Shown: positions 1-8,972, numbered from the stretch's first letter. The stretch: DNA of 64,000 bases from Verrucomicrobiia bacterium (GCA_030431475.1 JAUIJD010000006.1:1-64000), one strand, 5' to 3'. Made by a program: numbers and translations. The notes: a model not told the origin generated them from the sequence alone.

Positions 1-261
1 TCATCATGGGCCTGCCCGGCAGCAAAGCATCGATCGCCAAAAGCCTAACGCCAGCTGCCAGCCATCGGTCCGGACCGCTGCCAGAAAGACAACCTCAGGC
101 TCGGGTCAAGTCCGACAAGCTGCTAGCCGAAGGCTCCGAGACGAGAAATCCCAAATAGCGACAGCGCTTCGTGATGTTTTTACGCAAATCCCCCCATTGA
201 TAAGGAAATTTTAAAATTCCATCTTCCGGGCACGATTGGTAAAGAAGACCTAAATAATCCG
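1..261. other. non-coding leader upstream of the metalloprotease gene
   Basis: I see no convincing gene here. The last 100 bases are clearly richer in A and T than the neighbouring genes, as expected for a promoter region, but I cannot assign a confident -35/-10 pair. The left end may be the edge of a gene that lies outside the window. Confidence 0.4.
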
Positions 262-1479
262 ATGAGCGCCCACCACCTCCCGCGTCTTCTGCTCGGCTGC
301 CTTCTGACCGGCCTCGCGTCCGCCGACTTCGTCGTCAATCCGGCCGAGCCCATCACCCATTTTGTCCGCGTTCAGCCCGTCATCGTCGAGAAGTCCAACG
401 GGACGGAAGCCGAGTTCATGGGGAACGCGAGCACCGAGGCCTACATCAAGAACCGCATCGGCCAGGCCTGGGCACAGGTCGGGGTCGAGATCGAGTGGCT
501 TCCGCCGACCAGCTACACGAGCAATTTCGCCTACGACGGCTCGCCCGGGAACTACAGCAGCTCCTCCCGTCCGCAGAGTCACCTGCGCGACATCGTCGAT
601 GCCGCCGGCACTCCGCCGAAGAGCTCCGATGCGATCGAACTCAACATGTTCTTCGTCGAGGTCGTGCCCGGCTTCTCCGCGCTCCCCGACAACTACGCGA
701 ACGGCCTGGCCTTCATCGACGACAACGGCTCGGCCATCCACGTCGGCAGCACCCTGCTGACCTGGGACGCGGGTCGCGACCTGGTGGCGTCCGTGATCGC
801 CCACGAGATCGGCCACAACCTCGGCCTCTACCACTACGACACCACCAACGACAACCTCATGAACAGCGGGTCGGGCACCGCGGAAAAGCTGACGTCCGAC
901 CAGAAGAGCACGATCTTCGACGACAAGTTCTGGCGCATCGACAGCTACGAGTACCTCCAGTCGGTCGGATCGGAGAGCAACTACGGCGAATGGGCCGGCC
1001 TCTTCGGGGTCAGCGCCGATCCCGAGGACGACGACGACGGCGACCGCCTGAGCAACGGCTTCGAGTTCCTCTATGGTTCCGCGCCGGACAGCCCGACTCC
1101 CTTCCCCGCGCCGAACCGGACCGCCGCCGGACCGGTGTGGACCCTGCCCAAGTCCGCCGAAGCGGTGGAAGACGGCTTCGACTACGAAGTCCACACCTCC
1201 CCGACCCTCGACGGCTGGCTGCCGGCGGGCGACACCGGCAGTGGCAGCACGCTGCTGACCGACAACAGCTCCGAAGTCTCCGTGCGCCTCGACCACGGCG
1301 CTCCCTCGGCATTTCTCCGGGTCGAAGTGAACCCACCGCCCGCCGCCGGCGTCTCCTCCCTCACACCGCCGGCCTCCGCGGCGCTGGTCGCTCCGGTCGA
1401 GGACGAGCGGATCTACTCAAGCTGCCACCTGACCGGCTGCGGCTGCCGCCACTCGCTCGAGCCGCCTACTGACGATTGA
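262..1479 (+). CDS. secreted metzincin-type zinc metalloprotease
   Basis: A 405-residue protein with an N-terminal signal peptide (residues 1-21, ending ASA). The zinc site HEIGHNLGLYH at residues 181-191 matches the HExxHxxGxxH metzincin consensus, and NLMNS around Met200 fits the Met-turn, so an active extracellular endopeptidase is likely. After the catalytic domain comes an Asp-rich DPEDDDDGDRLSNGFEF segment, then a short beta-rich tail ending near AFLRVEV, an arrangement common in verrucomicrobial secreted proteins. The last ~50 residues look low in information and overlap the 3' end of smpB by 14 bp, convergently. The substrate is unknown. Confidence 0.85.
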   Translation: MSAHHLPRLLLGCLLTGLASADFVVNPAEPITHFVRVQPVIVEKSNGTEAEFMGNASTEAYIKNRIGQAWAQVGVEIEWLPPTSYTSNFAYDGSPGNYSSSSRPQSHLRDIVDAAGTPPKSSDAIELNMFFVEVVPGFSALPDNYANGLAFIDDNGSAIHVGSTLLTWDAGRDLVASVIAHEIGHNLGLYHYDTTNDNLMNSGSGTAEKLTSDQKSTIFDDKFWRIDSYEYLQSVGSESNYGEWAGLFGVSADPEDDDDGDRLSNGFEFLYGSAPDSPTPFPAPNRTAAGPVWTLPKSAEAVEDGFDYEVHTSPTLDGWLPAGDTGSGSTLLTDNSSEVSVRLDHGAPSAFLRVEVNPPPAAGVSSLTPPASAALVAPVEDERIYSSCHLTGCGCRHSLEPPTDD

Positions 1480-1924
1480 AGCGGGCGACCTCGCGCTGGG
1501 CTTCGCGCAACTCGACCTTCTTCTTGAGATCGTGGCGCTGGTCCCGGTGGGACTTGCCCCGGCCGATCCCAATCTCGACCTTCACCCGGCCGTTCTTCCA
1601 GTACATCCGCAGGCACGGCAGGGTCGAACCCTTGGCTTCGAGGGCGTGCTCGAGCTTGCGGATCTCGCTCTTGTGGAGCAGCAGCCGGCGGGGGCGCCGG
1701 GATTCGTGCTGGAAATACTGCCCGGCCGTCTCCCACGGCTGGATGTGGCAGCCATAGAGGAAAATCTGCTCGCGATCGATGCGGGCGAAGGCATCGGCGA
1801 TGTTCACCTTCCCGGCGCGCACCGACTTCACCTCGGTGCCCTTCAGCTCGACGCCCGCCTCGTAGCGCTCGTCGATGTGGAAATCGCGAAGCGCCTTGCG
1901 GTTGTTGGCGATCTCGTTGCTCAT
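1466..1924 (-). CDS. smpB: SsrA-binding protein SmpB
   Basis: A 152-residue protein of the normal family length. SmpB binds tmRNA and brings it to stalled ribosomes for trans-translation. The protein begins MSNEIANNRKALRDFHI, and the blocks GVELKGTEVKSVR and FLYGCHIQPW are the classic SmpB core. The basic C-terminal tail (HDLKKKVELREAQREVARF) is the part that enters the ribosomal decoding region. I chose the ATG at 1924; the frame runs further upstream but only into non-family sequence. The gene follows rpoZ on the same strand. No ssrA gene is visible in the window. Confidence 0.97.
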   Translation of the reverse strand: MSNEIANNRKALRDFHIDERYEAGVELKGTEVKSVRAGKVNIADAFARIDREQIFLYGCHIQPWETAGQYFQHESRRPRRLLLHKSEIRKLEHALEAKGSTLPCLRMYWKNGRVKVEIGIGRGKSHRDQRHDLKKKVELREAQREVARFNRQ

Positions 1925-1967
1925 CGCCGTCAAAGCCCGTCGGGGCGTTGGTTCGGACCCGGCGGGG

Positions 1968-2174
1968 TCACATGTTGGCCGCCTCGCCGACCAACTTGAT
2001 CTTGCCCTCGATAATCTCCTGAAGGGCGATGTCGGCGGCACCCATGCTGGGAACCGTCGGAATCAACGGGGAGCGCCCGCTGTTCAGCTGGCGGACCCGC
2101 TTGGACACCATGTTGATGAGCACCAGGGGATCGGTGACAATTTCGGACGCCTTCTCGACAAGATCGCTTTTCAT
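1968..2174 (-). CDS. rpoZ: DNA-directed RNA polymerase omega subunit
   Basis: A 68-residue protein, MKSDLVEKASEIVTDPL onward. It has the omega signature NMVSKRVRQLNSG followed by AADIALQEIIEGKI, corresponding to the family pattern A.KRARQL...A..EI..GKI. Omega helps fold and assemble beta' in RNA polymerase. An in-frame ATG at 2249 would add 25 residues (MSRENVDNV...) and has a GGAGG about 15 nt upstream. I prefer 2174 because the homology begins there, but the longer form is possible. It lies directly upstream of smpB, with a 43 bp gap. Confidence 0.9.
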   Translation of the reverse strand: MKSDLVEKASEIVTDPLVLINMVSKRVRQLNSGRSPLIPTVPSMGAADIALQEIIEGKIKLVGEAANM

Positions 2175-2344
2175 AGGTGTGCCTGCAAACCGGGTAGGGG
2201 GCTCCGACTGCTCGAAGGGAATCACGTTGTCGACGTTTTCGCGAGACATGCCGGGCCAGCCGGTCCTCCACGACCGGGAGGCGGGAGAGAACACGAAATG
2301 ACCGCTTTGACAAGCCGAATCTGACTCCAGCGGTCGGAATTTCG

Positions 2345-2740
2345 CTATTTCGGCATCAGATCGATTCCGAACTGCCGCAGCACCACCACCGTGAGCCAGA
2401 AGAACCCGACGGTGATCAGGCAGTTCACCCCGAGCGCCGGCCAGAATCCCCAGCCGGCGCGGAGCATCCACGGAAGGATCAGAAACATCGGCAGGGTCGG
2501 AAGCACGAACCAGAAAGTGCCCTCGGCATGATTGGCGATGCGCTCCGGCGTCTGCTTCCCCGCCTGCATCCAGATCATCGCGATCAGCGAGGTCAGCGGC
2601 AGGGCGATCAGCAGCGCGGAGAGGCGGTCGCTGACGAGCTGGATCTTGGTGACGAAAAGGATCACCAGGGCGGTGACGACCAGCTTCACCGCATCCATCG
2701 CGGAGAACGAGAATACCTTGTCCCAATCGATCTTGCTCAT
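2345..2740 (-). CDS. DUF3147-like small integral membrane protein
   Basis: A 131-residue protein, nearly all hydrophobic, with about four predicted membrane segments (roughly residues 14-35, 40-58, 75-95 and 100-122). The order and length resemble the DUF3147 family. No catalytic residues stand out and the function is unknown. It is the first gene of a minus-strand run with rpoZ and smpB, but the 170 bp gap to rpoZ makes co-transcription uncertain. The ATG at 2740 is the only sensible start. Confidence 0.65.
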   Translation of the reverse strand: MSKIDWDKVFSFSAMDAVKLVVTALVILFVTKIQLVSDRLSALLIALPLTSLIAMIWMQAGKQTPERIANHAEGTFWFVLPTLPMFLILPWMLRAGWGFWPALGVNCLITVGFFWLTVVVLRQFGIDLMPK

Positions 2741-2783
2741 GGTCCGACTTGCGGGACCTTCAGCCTGCCGTTAAGTCGGGGGG

Positions 2784-3611
2784 ATGCAAGCCCTCCGTCT
2801 TCCCGCCCTCCTGGCCGCCGGCGTCCTGGCCGCGACATCCTGCGGTCCCTCCGCTCCCGCCGCCGATGCGTCCACCGCCGGCGTCGGCGGACGCCTCACC
2901 GCCGCCCAGAAGGAGAAGGTCGGCCGCATGATCTGGAAGAACGAGTGCGGCGGCACCGTCCGCGGCCTCACGACCTGGAATGCCGGTGAGGAATTTCCAT
3001 CGCTCGGGATCGGACACTTCATCTGGTATCCCGCCGGTTTCAACGGCCGCTGGGAGGAAAGCTGGCCCCGTTTCGTGGCCTACGCCGGCTCCCGCGGCGA
3101 GACCGTCCCGGCGATCGGGCGCGGCGCCGACGCCCCGTGGTCGAGCAAGGCCGCCTTCCAGGCGCAGTTCGACAGCGCCGCGATGAACGAGCTCCGGCAG
3201 TGGCTCGCCGGCCGGGTCACGCTGCAGACCGACTTCATCATCGCCCGCTCGCAGGCCGCACTGCCGAAGATCCTCGGCGCCGCCCCGGCCGCCGATCGCG
3301 CCCGGATCCGCGCCAACTACCAGAAGGTCGCCAGCACCGCCAACGGCACCTACGCGCTCATCGACTACGTCAACTTCAAGGGCGACGGGACCAAGGCCAG
3401 CGAGCGCTACCAGGGCCAGGGCTGGGGCCTGCTGCAGGTGCTGCAGGGCATGAAGGACGTGCCGTCCGGCCAACCCGCCGCCCGCGAGTTCGCCAACTCC
3501 GCCAAGCGCGCCCTCGACCGCCGCATCGCCAATTCCCCGCCCGCCCGCGGCGAGTCCCGCTGGCGCGCCGGCTGGCACAACCGCTGCGAAACCTACGCCC
3601 GCCCCTTGTGA
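2784..3611 (+). CDS. predicted lipoprotein of unknown function, possibly lysozyme-like
   Basis: A 275-residue protein with a lipoprotein signal ending LAATSC, so lipidation is expected at Cys20. The mature part contains KNECGGTVRGLTTWNAGEEF followed by LGIGHFIWYP, a pattern recurring in an uncharacterised conserved family. The early acidic residue and the GIGH motif recall lysozyme/transglycosylase folds, but this is a resemblance, not proof. A periplasmic or outer-membrane location is likely. It is divergent from the DUF3147 gene, with starts 44 bp apart, and ends just before the pqi operon. Confidence 0.6.
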   Translation: MQALRLPALLAAGVLAATSCGPSAPAADASTAGVGGRLTAAQKEKVGRMIWKNECGGTVRGLTTWNAGEEFPSLGIGHFIWYPAGFNGRWEESWPRFVAYAGSRGETVPAIGRGADAPWSSKAAFQAQFDSAAMNELRQWLAGRVTLQTDFIIARSQAALPKILGAAPAADRARIRANYQKVASTANGTYALIDYVNFKGDGTKASERYQGQGWGLLQVLQGMKDVPSGQPAAREFANSAKRALDRRIANSPPARGESRWRAGWHNRCETYARPL

Positions 3612-3642
3612 AGCCATCGCCCCACGGTCTTCCGTCTCCCCT

Positions 3643-4293
3643 TTGAAACGCCATCACCATGGACTCCCCTGGCCCCGTCTTCATCGCAGTGAAGACGTCG
3701 CCTGCGAGTTCTGTGATGCCGTCCAGAAAGCCCCCCGCCTCCGCGAGGGCGAGGCCGCCTACTGCGTCCATTGCGGCGAACTCCTCTACCAGAACCGCCC
3801 CCGCTCGCTCTCCCGGGCCACGGGCTTCTCCATCGCGGCGCTGATCTTCATGGCCCTGGCCCACGCCTTTCCCTTCCTCACCATGAGCGCCGCGGGCAGC
3901 CGCAACGAACTCGGCCTGATCGCCTGCGCCCGGGCGGTGGCCGCCGACGGCGATCCGCTGCTCGCCTTCCTCTGCGTCGTCTTCACCGTCGTCGCCCCGC
4001 TGATCCTGATCGGTGGCATCCTCTACCTCTGCGCGCCGCTGATGCTCGGCCGCGCCCTTCCCGGCTCGCTGTGGATCGCCCGGGCCCTCCAGCGTTCCGA
4101 GCCATGGTCCATGCTCGAGGTCTTCCTGCTCGGTTTCGTCGTTTCCCTGCTCAAGCTCGGTCACCTCGCCGAGATCCGGTTCCACATCGGCCTGTGGGCG
4201 CTGGTCGCGGTGGTCGTCTCCATCGCGGGCGCCACCGCCGGCATCGACCGCCGCGAACTTTGGGACCGCCTCGAACTCGCCAACGCCCGATGA
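3643..4293 (+). CDS. pqiA: paraquat-inducible protein A, first half
   Basis: A 216-residue inner-membrane protein. Two CxxC pairs (Cys21/24 and Cys41/44) form a zinc-ribbon-like head, followed by about four membrane helices starting near residue 57. The segment SEPWSMLEVFLLG matches the PqiA motif (typically W.M.DVF). In E. coli PqiA is one ~417-residue chain with two such modules; here each module is its own gene. It works with PqiB and PqiC in lipid transport between membranes. No ATG is available in frame, so a TTG at 3643 is the likely start. It overlaps the next gene by 4 bp (ATGA). Confidence 0.85.
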   Translation: MKRHHHGLPWPRLHRSEDVACEFCDAVQKAPRLREGEAAYCVHCGELLYQNRPRSLSRATGFSIAALIFMALAHAFPFLTMSAAGSRNELGLIACARAVAADGDPLLAFLCVVFTVVAPLILIGGILYLCAPLMLGRALPGSLWIARALQRSEPWSMLEVFLLGFVVSLLKLGHLAEIRFHIGLWALVAVVVSIAGATAGIDRRELWDRLELANAR

Positions 4294-4904
4294 GCCCGCC
4301 GACCTTCGCCGCCGACTCCGGCCTCGCCTCCTGCCACACCTGCGGACGCCTCGGACCCGTGGCCGACGGACGCTGCCGTCGCTGCGGCGCGAAACTCCAC
4401 CTGCGCAAGCCCGACAGCCTGGCCCGCACCCTCGCCTTCCTCGGCGGCGCGATCGCCCTCTACGTCCCCGCCATGTCCCTTCCGGTCATGCGCGTGTCCG
4501 GGTTCGGCGGCGGCGAGGACAGCACCATCCTCTCGGGCGTCGTCACCTTCTGGGAAATGGGATCCTATCCGGTGGCCATCATCATCTTCACCGCCAGCAT
4601 CCTGATCCCCATCCTCAAGATCCTCGCCCTCCTCTGGCTCTGCCTCGCCGCCGTCGGGAAAGTCGGCGGCAGCGGCCGCAAGCTCGCCCTCACCTACCAC
4701 GTCACCGAGATCGTCGGCCGCTGGTCGATGGTCGATGTTTTCGTGGTCGCGATCCTTGCATGCCTGGTCAAGCTCGGCACCTTGATGACCATCACCCCCG
4801 GCCCCGCCGCTTTGTCCTTCGCCGCGGTGGTCATCCTGACCATGTTCTCCGCGATGTCATTCGATCCCCGCCTGCTGTGGGACCGTCGACGCCACACCTC
4901 ATGA
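4290..4904 (+). CDS. pqiA: paraquat-inducible protein A, second half
   Basis: A 204-residue protein with the same plan as its upstream neighbour: CHTC (Cys15/18) and CRRC (Cys29/32), then four membrane helices. It carries VGRWSMVDVFVVA, the strongest PqiA signature. It starts at the ATG at 4290, overlapping the stop of the first half, and its own stop overlaps the pqiB start (ATGA at 4901), so the genes are translationally coupled. The two proteins probably associate to make one PqiA unit. Confidence 0.9.
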   Translation: MSPPTFAADSGLASCHTCGRLGPVADGRCRRCGAKLHLRKPDSLARTLAFLGGAIALYVPAMSLPVMRVSGFGGGEDSTILSGVVTFWEMGSYPVAIIIFTASILIPILKILALLWLCLAAVGKVGGSGRKLALTYHVTEIVGRWSMVDVFVVAILACLVKLGTLMTITPGPAALSFAAVVILTMFSAMSFDPRLLWDRRRHTS

Positions 4905-6541
4905 GCGACGAAACCCCGGAACCCACGATCCGCCGCCGGCGCCGCATCAGCAGCGTCTGGCTCGTGCCGTTGGTCGCGCTGGCCCTCGCCGGCTGGTTGA
5001 TCTGGAAGAACCGCGCCGACCTCGGCCCGCTCGCCACCGTCGCCTTCGAGACCGCCGAGGGCATCTCCGCCGGCAAGACCGAAGTCCGCTGCCGCTCGGT
5101 CAAGGTCGGCACCGTCGAGAACGTCCGCCTCGCCAAGGACCTCGGCGGCGTGCTCGTCGAGCTGCGCATCGACCCGCAGTACGACGGCCTGCTGCGCGAA
5201 AGCTCGCGGTTCTGGGTCGTCCGGCCCCGGGTCTCGACCAGCGCCGTTTCCGGGCTCGGGACCCTGATCACCGGCGCCTACATCGAACTCGATCCCGCCG
5301 AGTCCGGCGAGATGGCCGACTTCTTCATGGGGCTGGAGGAACCTCCCGTGACCCCCACCAACGTGCCCGGCCTGCGGCTTTCGCTGGTGGCCGAGGAGGC
5401 CGGCTCGCTCAGCGTTGGTTCGCCCATCTACTACCGCGGCTTCGAGGTCGGCCAGGTCGAGCGGGCGACCCTCGAAACGAACGCACGCCGGGTCCGCTTC
5501 GACATCTTCATCCAGGAGGAATACGCCTCGCTGGTCCGCACCGGCACCCGCTTCTGGAACAACAGCGGCATCGAGGTCAGCGCCGGCACCGAAGGCTTCA
5601 AGTTCCGCACGCCCACCGTGCAGGCGCTGGTCACCGGCGGTGCCTCCTTCGCCACCCCGGCGAAGATGCGCGACACGCCGCCCGCCCGGAGTGAGACCAC
5701 CTTCACCCTGCACCCCGACGAAAAGGCCGCCATCAACTCGACCTTCGAGCCCGATCGGCGGCTGCTGCTCCTCTTCGACCAGTCGGTGCGCGGCCTCAAG
5801 GCCGAGGCGCCGGTCGAGTTCCGCGGCATCCCGCTGGGGCGCGTGCTCGACATCTCGCTCGAACAGGCGGTCCCCGGCGACCGCCGCATCCCCGTCATCA
5901 TCGAGCTCGACTCCGGCGCCTTCCGCCGCGCCTCGGCGCTCGGCTCCGACGGCGAGATCGATCTCGCCGGCGCCGTGGAGTCCGGCCTCCGGGCCCGCCT
6001 CGCGACCGCCTCGCTCATCACCGGCGCCCTCTACATCGACCTCGACATCTTCCCCGACGCGCCCCCGGCCGCGCTGACCCAGCGCGGCGAGTACGCCGTC
6101 ATCCCCACCCTCTCCTCCGGCCTCGCCCAGCTCGAGGTGCGGGTGAATGCCATCCTCGCCAAGATCGAGAAGCTCCCGCTCGAGGCATCGCTCACCAGCT
6201 TCGAGAAGGCGGCGGAGGAAACGGCCACCACCCTCGCCGAATCGCGCAATACGATGAAGGAACTCGAGGCGACGCTCGCCGAGGTCCGGACCTTCATGGC
6301 CGACGATTCCACCCGCCAGATCCCCGAGACGCTCAACAACACCCTCGCCGAACTCCAGACCTCGATCGAATCGCTGGGCCCCGGGGGGGCGGTTCAGGGC
6401 GACCTCCGCCGCACCCTCGACGAACTCCGCGCCGCCCTGCGCGCCTTCGAGAGCCTCTCCTCGACCATCGACGAGAAACCCAACTCCCTCCTTTTCGGCC
6501 GCGAGTCCTCCGGCGACCCCATCCCCAGGGCTCGTCGCTGA
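4901..6541 (+). CDS. pqiB: PqiB-like MCE-domain lipid transport protein
   Basis: A 546-residue protein anchored by one N-terminal helix (about residues 17-35) after a basic stretch. Three MCE repeats follow at roughly 44-132, 158-248 and 285-385, each with the GLxVGSPVxYRG-type core, for example SVGSPIYYRGFEVGQV. The rest (405-525) is a long helical coiled-coil region. In E. coli, PqiB stacks MCE rings into a tube across the periplasm for lipid movement. The ATG at 4901 is set by coupling to pqiA. pqiC follows. Confidence 0.93.
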   Translation: MSDETPEPTIRRRRRISSVWLVPLVALALAGWLIWKNRADLGPLATVAFETAEGISAGKTEVRCRSVKVGTVENVRLAKDLGGVLVELRIDPQYDGLLRESSRFWVVRPRVSTSAVSGLGTLITGAYIELDPAESGEMADFFMGLEEPPVTPTNVPGLRLSLVAEEAGSLSVGSPIYYRGFEVGQVERATLETNARRVRFDIFIQEEYASLVRTGTRFWNNSGIEVSAGTEGFKFRTPTVQALVTGGASFATPAKMRDTPPARSETTFTLHPDEKAAINSTFEPDRRLLLLFDQSVRGLKAEAPVEFRGIPLGRVLDISLEQAVPGDRRIPVIIELDSGAFRRASALGSDGEIDLAGAVESGLRARLATASLITGALYIDLDIFPDAPPAALTQRGEYAVIPTLSSGLAQLEVRVNAILAKIEKLPLEASLTSFEKAAEETATTLAESRNTMKELEATLAEVRTFMADDSTRQIPETLNNTLAELQTSIESLGPGGAVQGDLRRTLDELRAALRAFESLSSTIDEKPNSLLFGRESSGDPIPRARR

Positions 6542-6588
6542 CGCTCCTCACCGATGGCGAATGTTAAATGCAAAATGTTAATCTCCGA

Positions 6589-7179
6589 ATGAGCAGGAAT
6601 TCCGCTGCCTCTTCCGCCGAAAGGTCCGTTTGTCACTGGCTCCTCTTGCTTGTTGCCGCCGGTCTCGTCGGCGCCTGCGCTCCCGCCAAGAGCTACTACC
6701 TCCTCACCCCTGAAGGCCCCGCCCCGTCGGGCGGCGGACGCGGGGTCGGCGTCGGTCCGGTCGCCCTCGCCGCCTACCTCGACCGCCCCAACCTCGTCTT
6801 CCAGGAAGGCGGCAACCGCCTCGCCGTGGCCGAGTCCCACCGCTGGGCCGGCGACCTTGAGGACAACATCGCCTCGGTCGTCGCCGCCAACCTCGGACGC
6901 CGCCTCGGAACCGGCAACGTCCGCACCTACCCGTGGGCTGATGACGGCGACCTGCGCTACCAGGTCAGCATCGACATCCGGCAGATGCACGGCACCTCCG
7001 AGGGCGACGCCTTTCTCGAGGCCGCCTGGCGCGTCTACTCGCTCCCCGACCGGCGCATGACCACCAACCGGAGCTGGTCCGGCCGCGAGCCCCTCGCGGC
7101 CGACGGCTACGACGCCCTCGCCGCCGCCCACTCCCGCCTGCTGGCCCGACTGGCCGACGAAATCCGCGCCTCGATGTAG
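6589..7179 (+). CDS. pqiC: PqiC/YmbA-type lipoprotein (ABC transport auxiliary family)
   Basis: A 196-residue lipoprotein with lipobox LVGAC. The mature N-terminus APAKSYYLLTPEG fits the YmbA/DUF330 family, whose members start with a Y-L-L motif after the lipid Cys. The family sits on the outer membrane and docks with PqiB. An in-frame ATG at 6568 would add seven residues but falls inside a short repeat (6560-6582), so I prefer 6589. It is 47 bp after pqiB and closes the operon. Confidence 0.85.
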   Translation: MSRNSAASSAERSVCHWLLLLVAAGLVGACAPAKSYYLLTPEGPAPSGGGRGVGVGPVALAAYLDRPNLVFQEGGNRLAVAESHRWAGDLEDNIASVVAANLGRRLGTGNVRTYPWADDGDLRYQVSIDIRQMHGTSEGDAFLEAAWRVYSLPDRRMTTNRSWSGREPLAADGYDALAAAHSRLLARLADEIRASM

Positions 7180-7285
7180 GGTCCCGCCTCGGCCCCACCC
7201 GGCGGCAGGCGGCGATCGCCTCTCCCGATCGCACGCCCCGTCAAAAGTCTTGCTTACGGGCCCGCCCCCGCCTACCTCCCCGCTC

Positions 7286-7717
7286 ATGGCCACCGAGACG
7301 ACCCTCATCCTCTTCAAGCCCGACGCCGTTTCCAAGAACCTCGTGGGCACCGTGCTGTCCCGCTTCGAGAAGGAAGGCTTCAAGATCCGCGGACTCAAGA
7401 TGATGTCCCTCAGCGACGAGATCCTCGCCGAGCACTACGCCCACATCGCCGACAAGCCCTTCTTCCCCGAAGTCCGCGGCTTCATGCAGGAGACCCCGGT
7501 CATCGCCATGGCGCTCGAGGGCGACGACGTGATCGCCAAGGTCCGCGACCTCCTCGGCCCGACCGACTCCAAGGAAGCCGCCCCCGGCACGATCCGCGGC
7601 GACTTCGGCGACAAGGGCGGCGAGGCCAAGATGCGCAACGTCTGCCATGCCTCGGACGGCCCCGAAACCGCCGCCGCCGAGATCCGCCGCTTCTTCCACG
7701 AAGGCGAGATCCACTGA
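7286..7717 (+). CDS. ndk: nucleoside-diphosphate kinase
   Basis: A 143-residue cytoplasmic enzyme that transfers the terminal phosphate between nucleotides, balancing NTP pools. Lys11 (LILFKPDAV) and the active-site histidine His121 in NVCHASDGPE, followed by the family's SD pair, are present. The length is standard. The ATG at 7286 matches the family start; an in-frame upstream start at 7250 would add a proline-rich, non-family extension. A dispersed-repeat-like hairpin element lies directly downstream. Confidence 0.97.
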   Translation: MATETTLILFKPDAVSKNLVGTVLSRFEKEGFKIRGLKMMSLSDEILAEHYAHIADKPFFPEVRGFMQETPVIAMALEGDDVIAKVRDLLGPTDSKEAAPGTIRGDFGDKGGEAKMRNVCHASDGPETAAAEIRRFFHEGEIH

Positions 7718-7718
7718 A

Positions 7719-7825
7719 GGTGGCTGTGGCATCCTGCCGCAAGCCGTTCCCGTGGCTTCCAGCCGCGGCCTCGCAGACTGCGGCTGGAAGCCGCGGAAAC
7801 AGCCTGCCGCTGGAAGCGGCAGCTA
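7719..7825. repeat. palindromic repeat element between ndk and the BASS transporter
   Basis: Two strong hairpins lie between two convergent genes. The first has arms at 7754-7766 and 7780-7792 (13 bp perfect, extendable to 16 with one G-T pair) and a 13-nt loop. The second has arms at 7804-7811 and 7815-7822 with a GGA loop. Both share the word GCTGGAAGC or close variants, which suggests a dispersed REP-like element. It may also act as a two-way terminator. The right edge supplies the TAG stop of the BASS gene. Confidence 0.7.
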
Positions 7826-8758
7826 CTTCCGTCTCCACCACGCCGCCAGCACGCTGCCGATGATGCAGTGATACACGGCGGAGATGGCCGCCGGCACCGG
7901 GGCGAGGGCGAACTCCGCGAAGTGCTTCGTCGCCAGCGCCGCTCCCAGGCCGCTGTTCTGCATGCCCACCTCGATCGACGCCGTGCGGCGCATCGCCACC
8001 GGCTTGCGGAAGAGCCACATCACGCCATACCCCACCCCGAAGCCGAGTGCGTGCAAGACGAGGACCGAGATGAAGAGCGGAGCCGCAGCCGCGGCGATCA
8101 GGTCTTTCTTCAGCGCCACGATGCAGCCCACGATCAGCACGATCACCACCACGCTGACCACCGGACCGACGGCATCGACCCAGGCACGGACCCGCTCCGG
8201 ACGCTTCATCCTGCCGACCCCCGTGTTCACCGCGATGCCGACCACCAGCGGCAGCAACACGATCACCAGCATCGATTGGAAAAGCCCCCACGCATCGACC
8301 GGCAGCACCTTGCCCGCCAGCAGCTTCGTCAGCAGCGGTGTCAATCCCACCGCCGCAAAGGTCGAGCACATCGTCATCAACACGCTGAGCGCCACGCTCG
8401 CCCGCGCCAGGTAGCAGATCACGTTGCTGGCGGTGCCACCCGGGCAGCACGCCACCAGGATCAACCCGAGCGCGAGTTCCGGTGACAACGCGAAGAGCTT
8501 CGCCACCCCCCAGCCACTCGTGGGCATGATCAGGAACTGCGCCGCCACACCGGCGAGCACGGCGCCGGGTTGACGGCCGACCTCGACGAAATCCGCCACC
8601 CGCAGGGTGAGCCCCATGCCCAGCATGATCAGTCCCAGCCCCGGGCGAATCCACGGCGCGAACCAGGCCCACGCCTCCGGCTGGAACCACGCCCAGAGAC
8701 ACCCAAGCACGATCCACAGGGGAAACGCCGCCGCAACCCAGGCACACCATTTCGTCAT
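7823..8758 (-). CDS. bile acid:sodium symporter (BASS/SBF) family transporter
   Basis: A 311-residue membrane protein with about nine or ten hydrophobic helices. The segment LVACCPGGTASNVICYLA is the family's most conserved block (C-P-G-G-xx-S-N), and EVGMQNSGLGAALA is the second signature, the paired sodium-binding crossover helices. Members carry bile acids, pantoate, pyruvate or other organic anions with sodium; the substrate here is unknown. The ATG at 8758 gives a normal family N-terminus. Its stop codon lies in the repeat element downstream. Confidence 0.92.
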   Translation of the reverse strand: MTKWCAWVAAAFPLWIVLGCLWAWFQPEAWAWFAPWIRPGLGLIMLGMGLTLRVADFVEVGRQPGAVLAGVAAQFLIMPTSGWGVAKLFALSPELALGLILVACCPGGTASNVICYLARASVALSVLMTMCSTFAAVGLTPLLTKLLAGKVLPVDAWGLFQSMLVIVLLPLVVGIAVNTGVGRMKRPERVRAWVDAVGPVVSVVVIVLIVGCIVALKKDLIAAAAAPLFISVLVLHALGFGVGYGVMWLFRKPVAMRRTASIEVGMQNSGLGAALATKHFAEFALAPVPAAISAVYHCIIGSVLAAWWRRK

Positions 8759-8972
8759 CGGCCGTTTCTAACGATCCCGGCCTCCAAGGGAAGCATGGAG
8801 CATGGAAGGAGCGCCGGTTATGAAACCGGCACGCCTGCTCGCACACCCCCGATCCTCCCCAGGATTGACTTCACGTCTCAACCTCCCTCCCCGAAAGCCC
8901 TCACCCACCTGCCGGTTTCATCATCGGCGCTCCACGCGGACCGCCTCGCTCCCACCGCCCCCGCGCCTCCCA

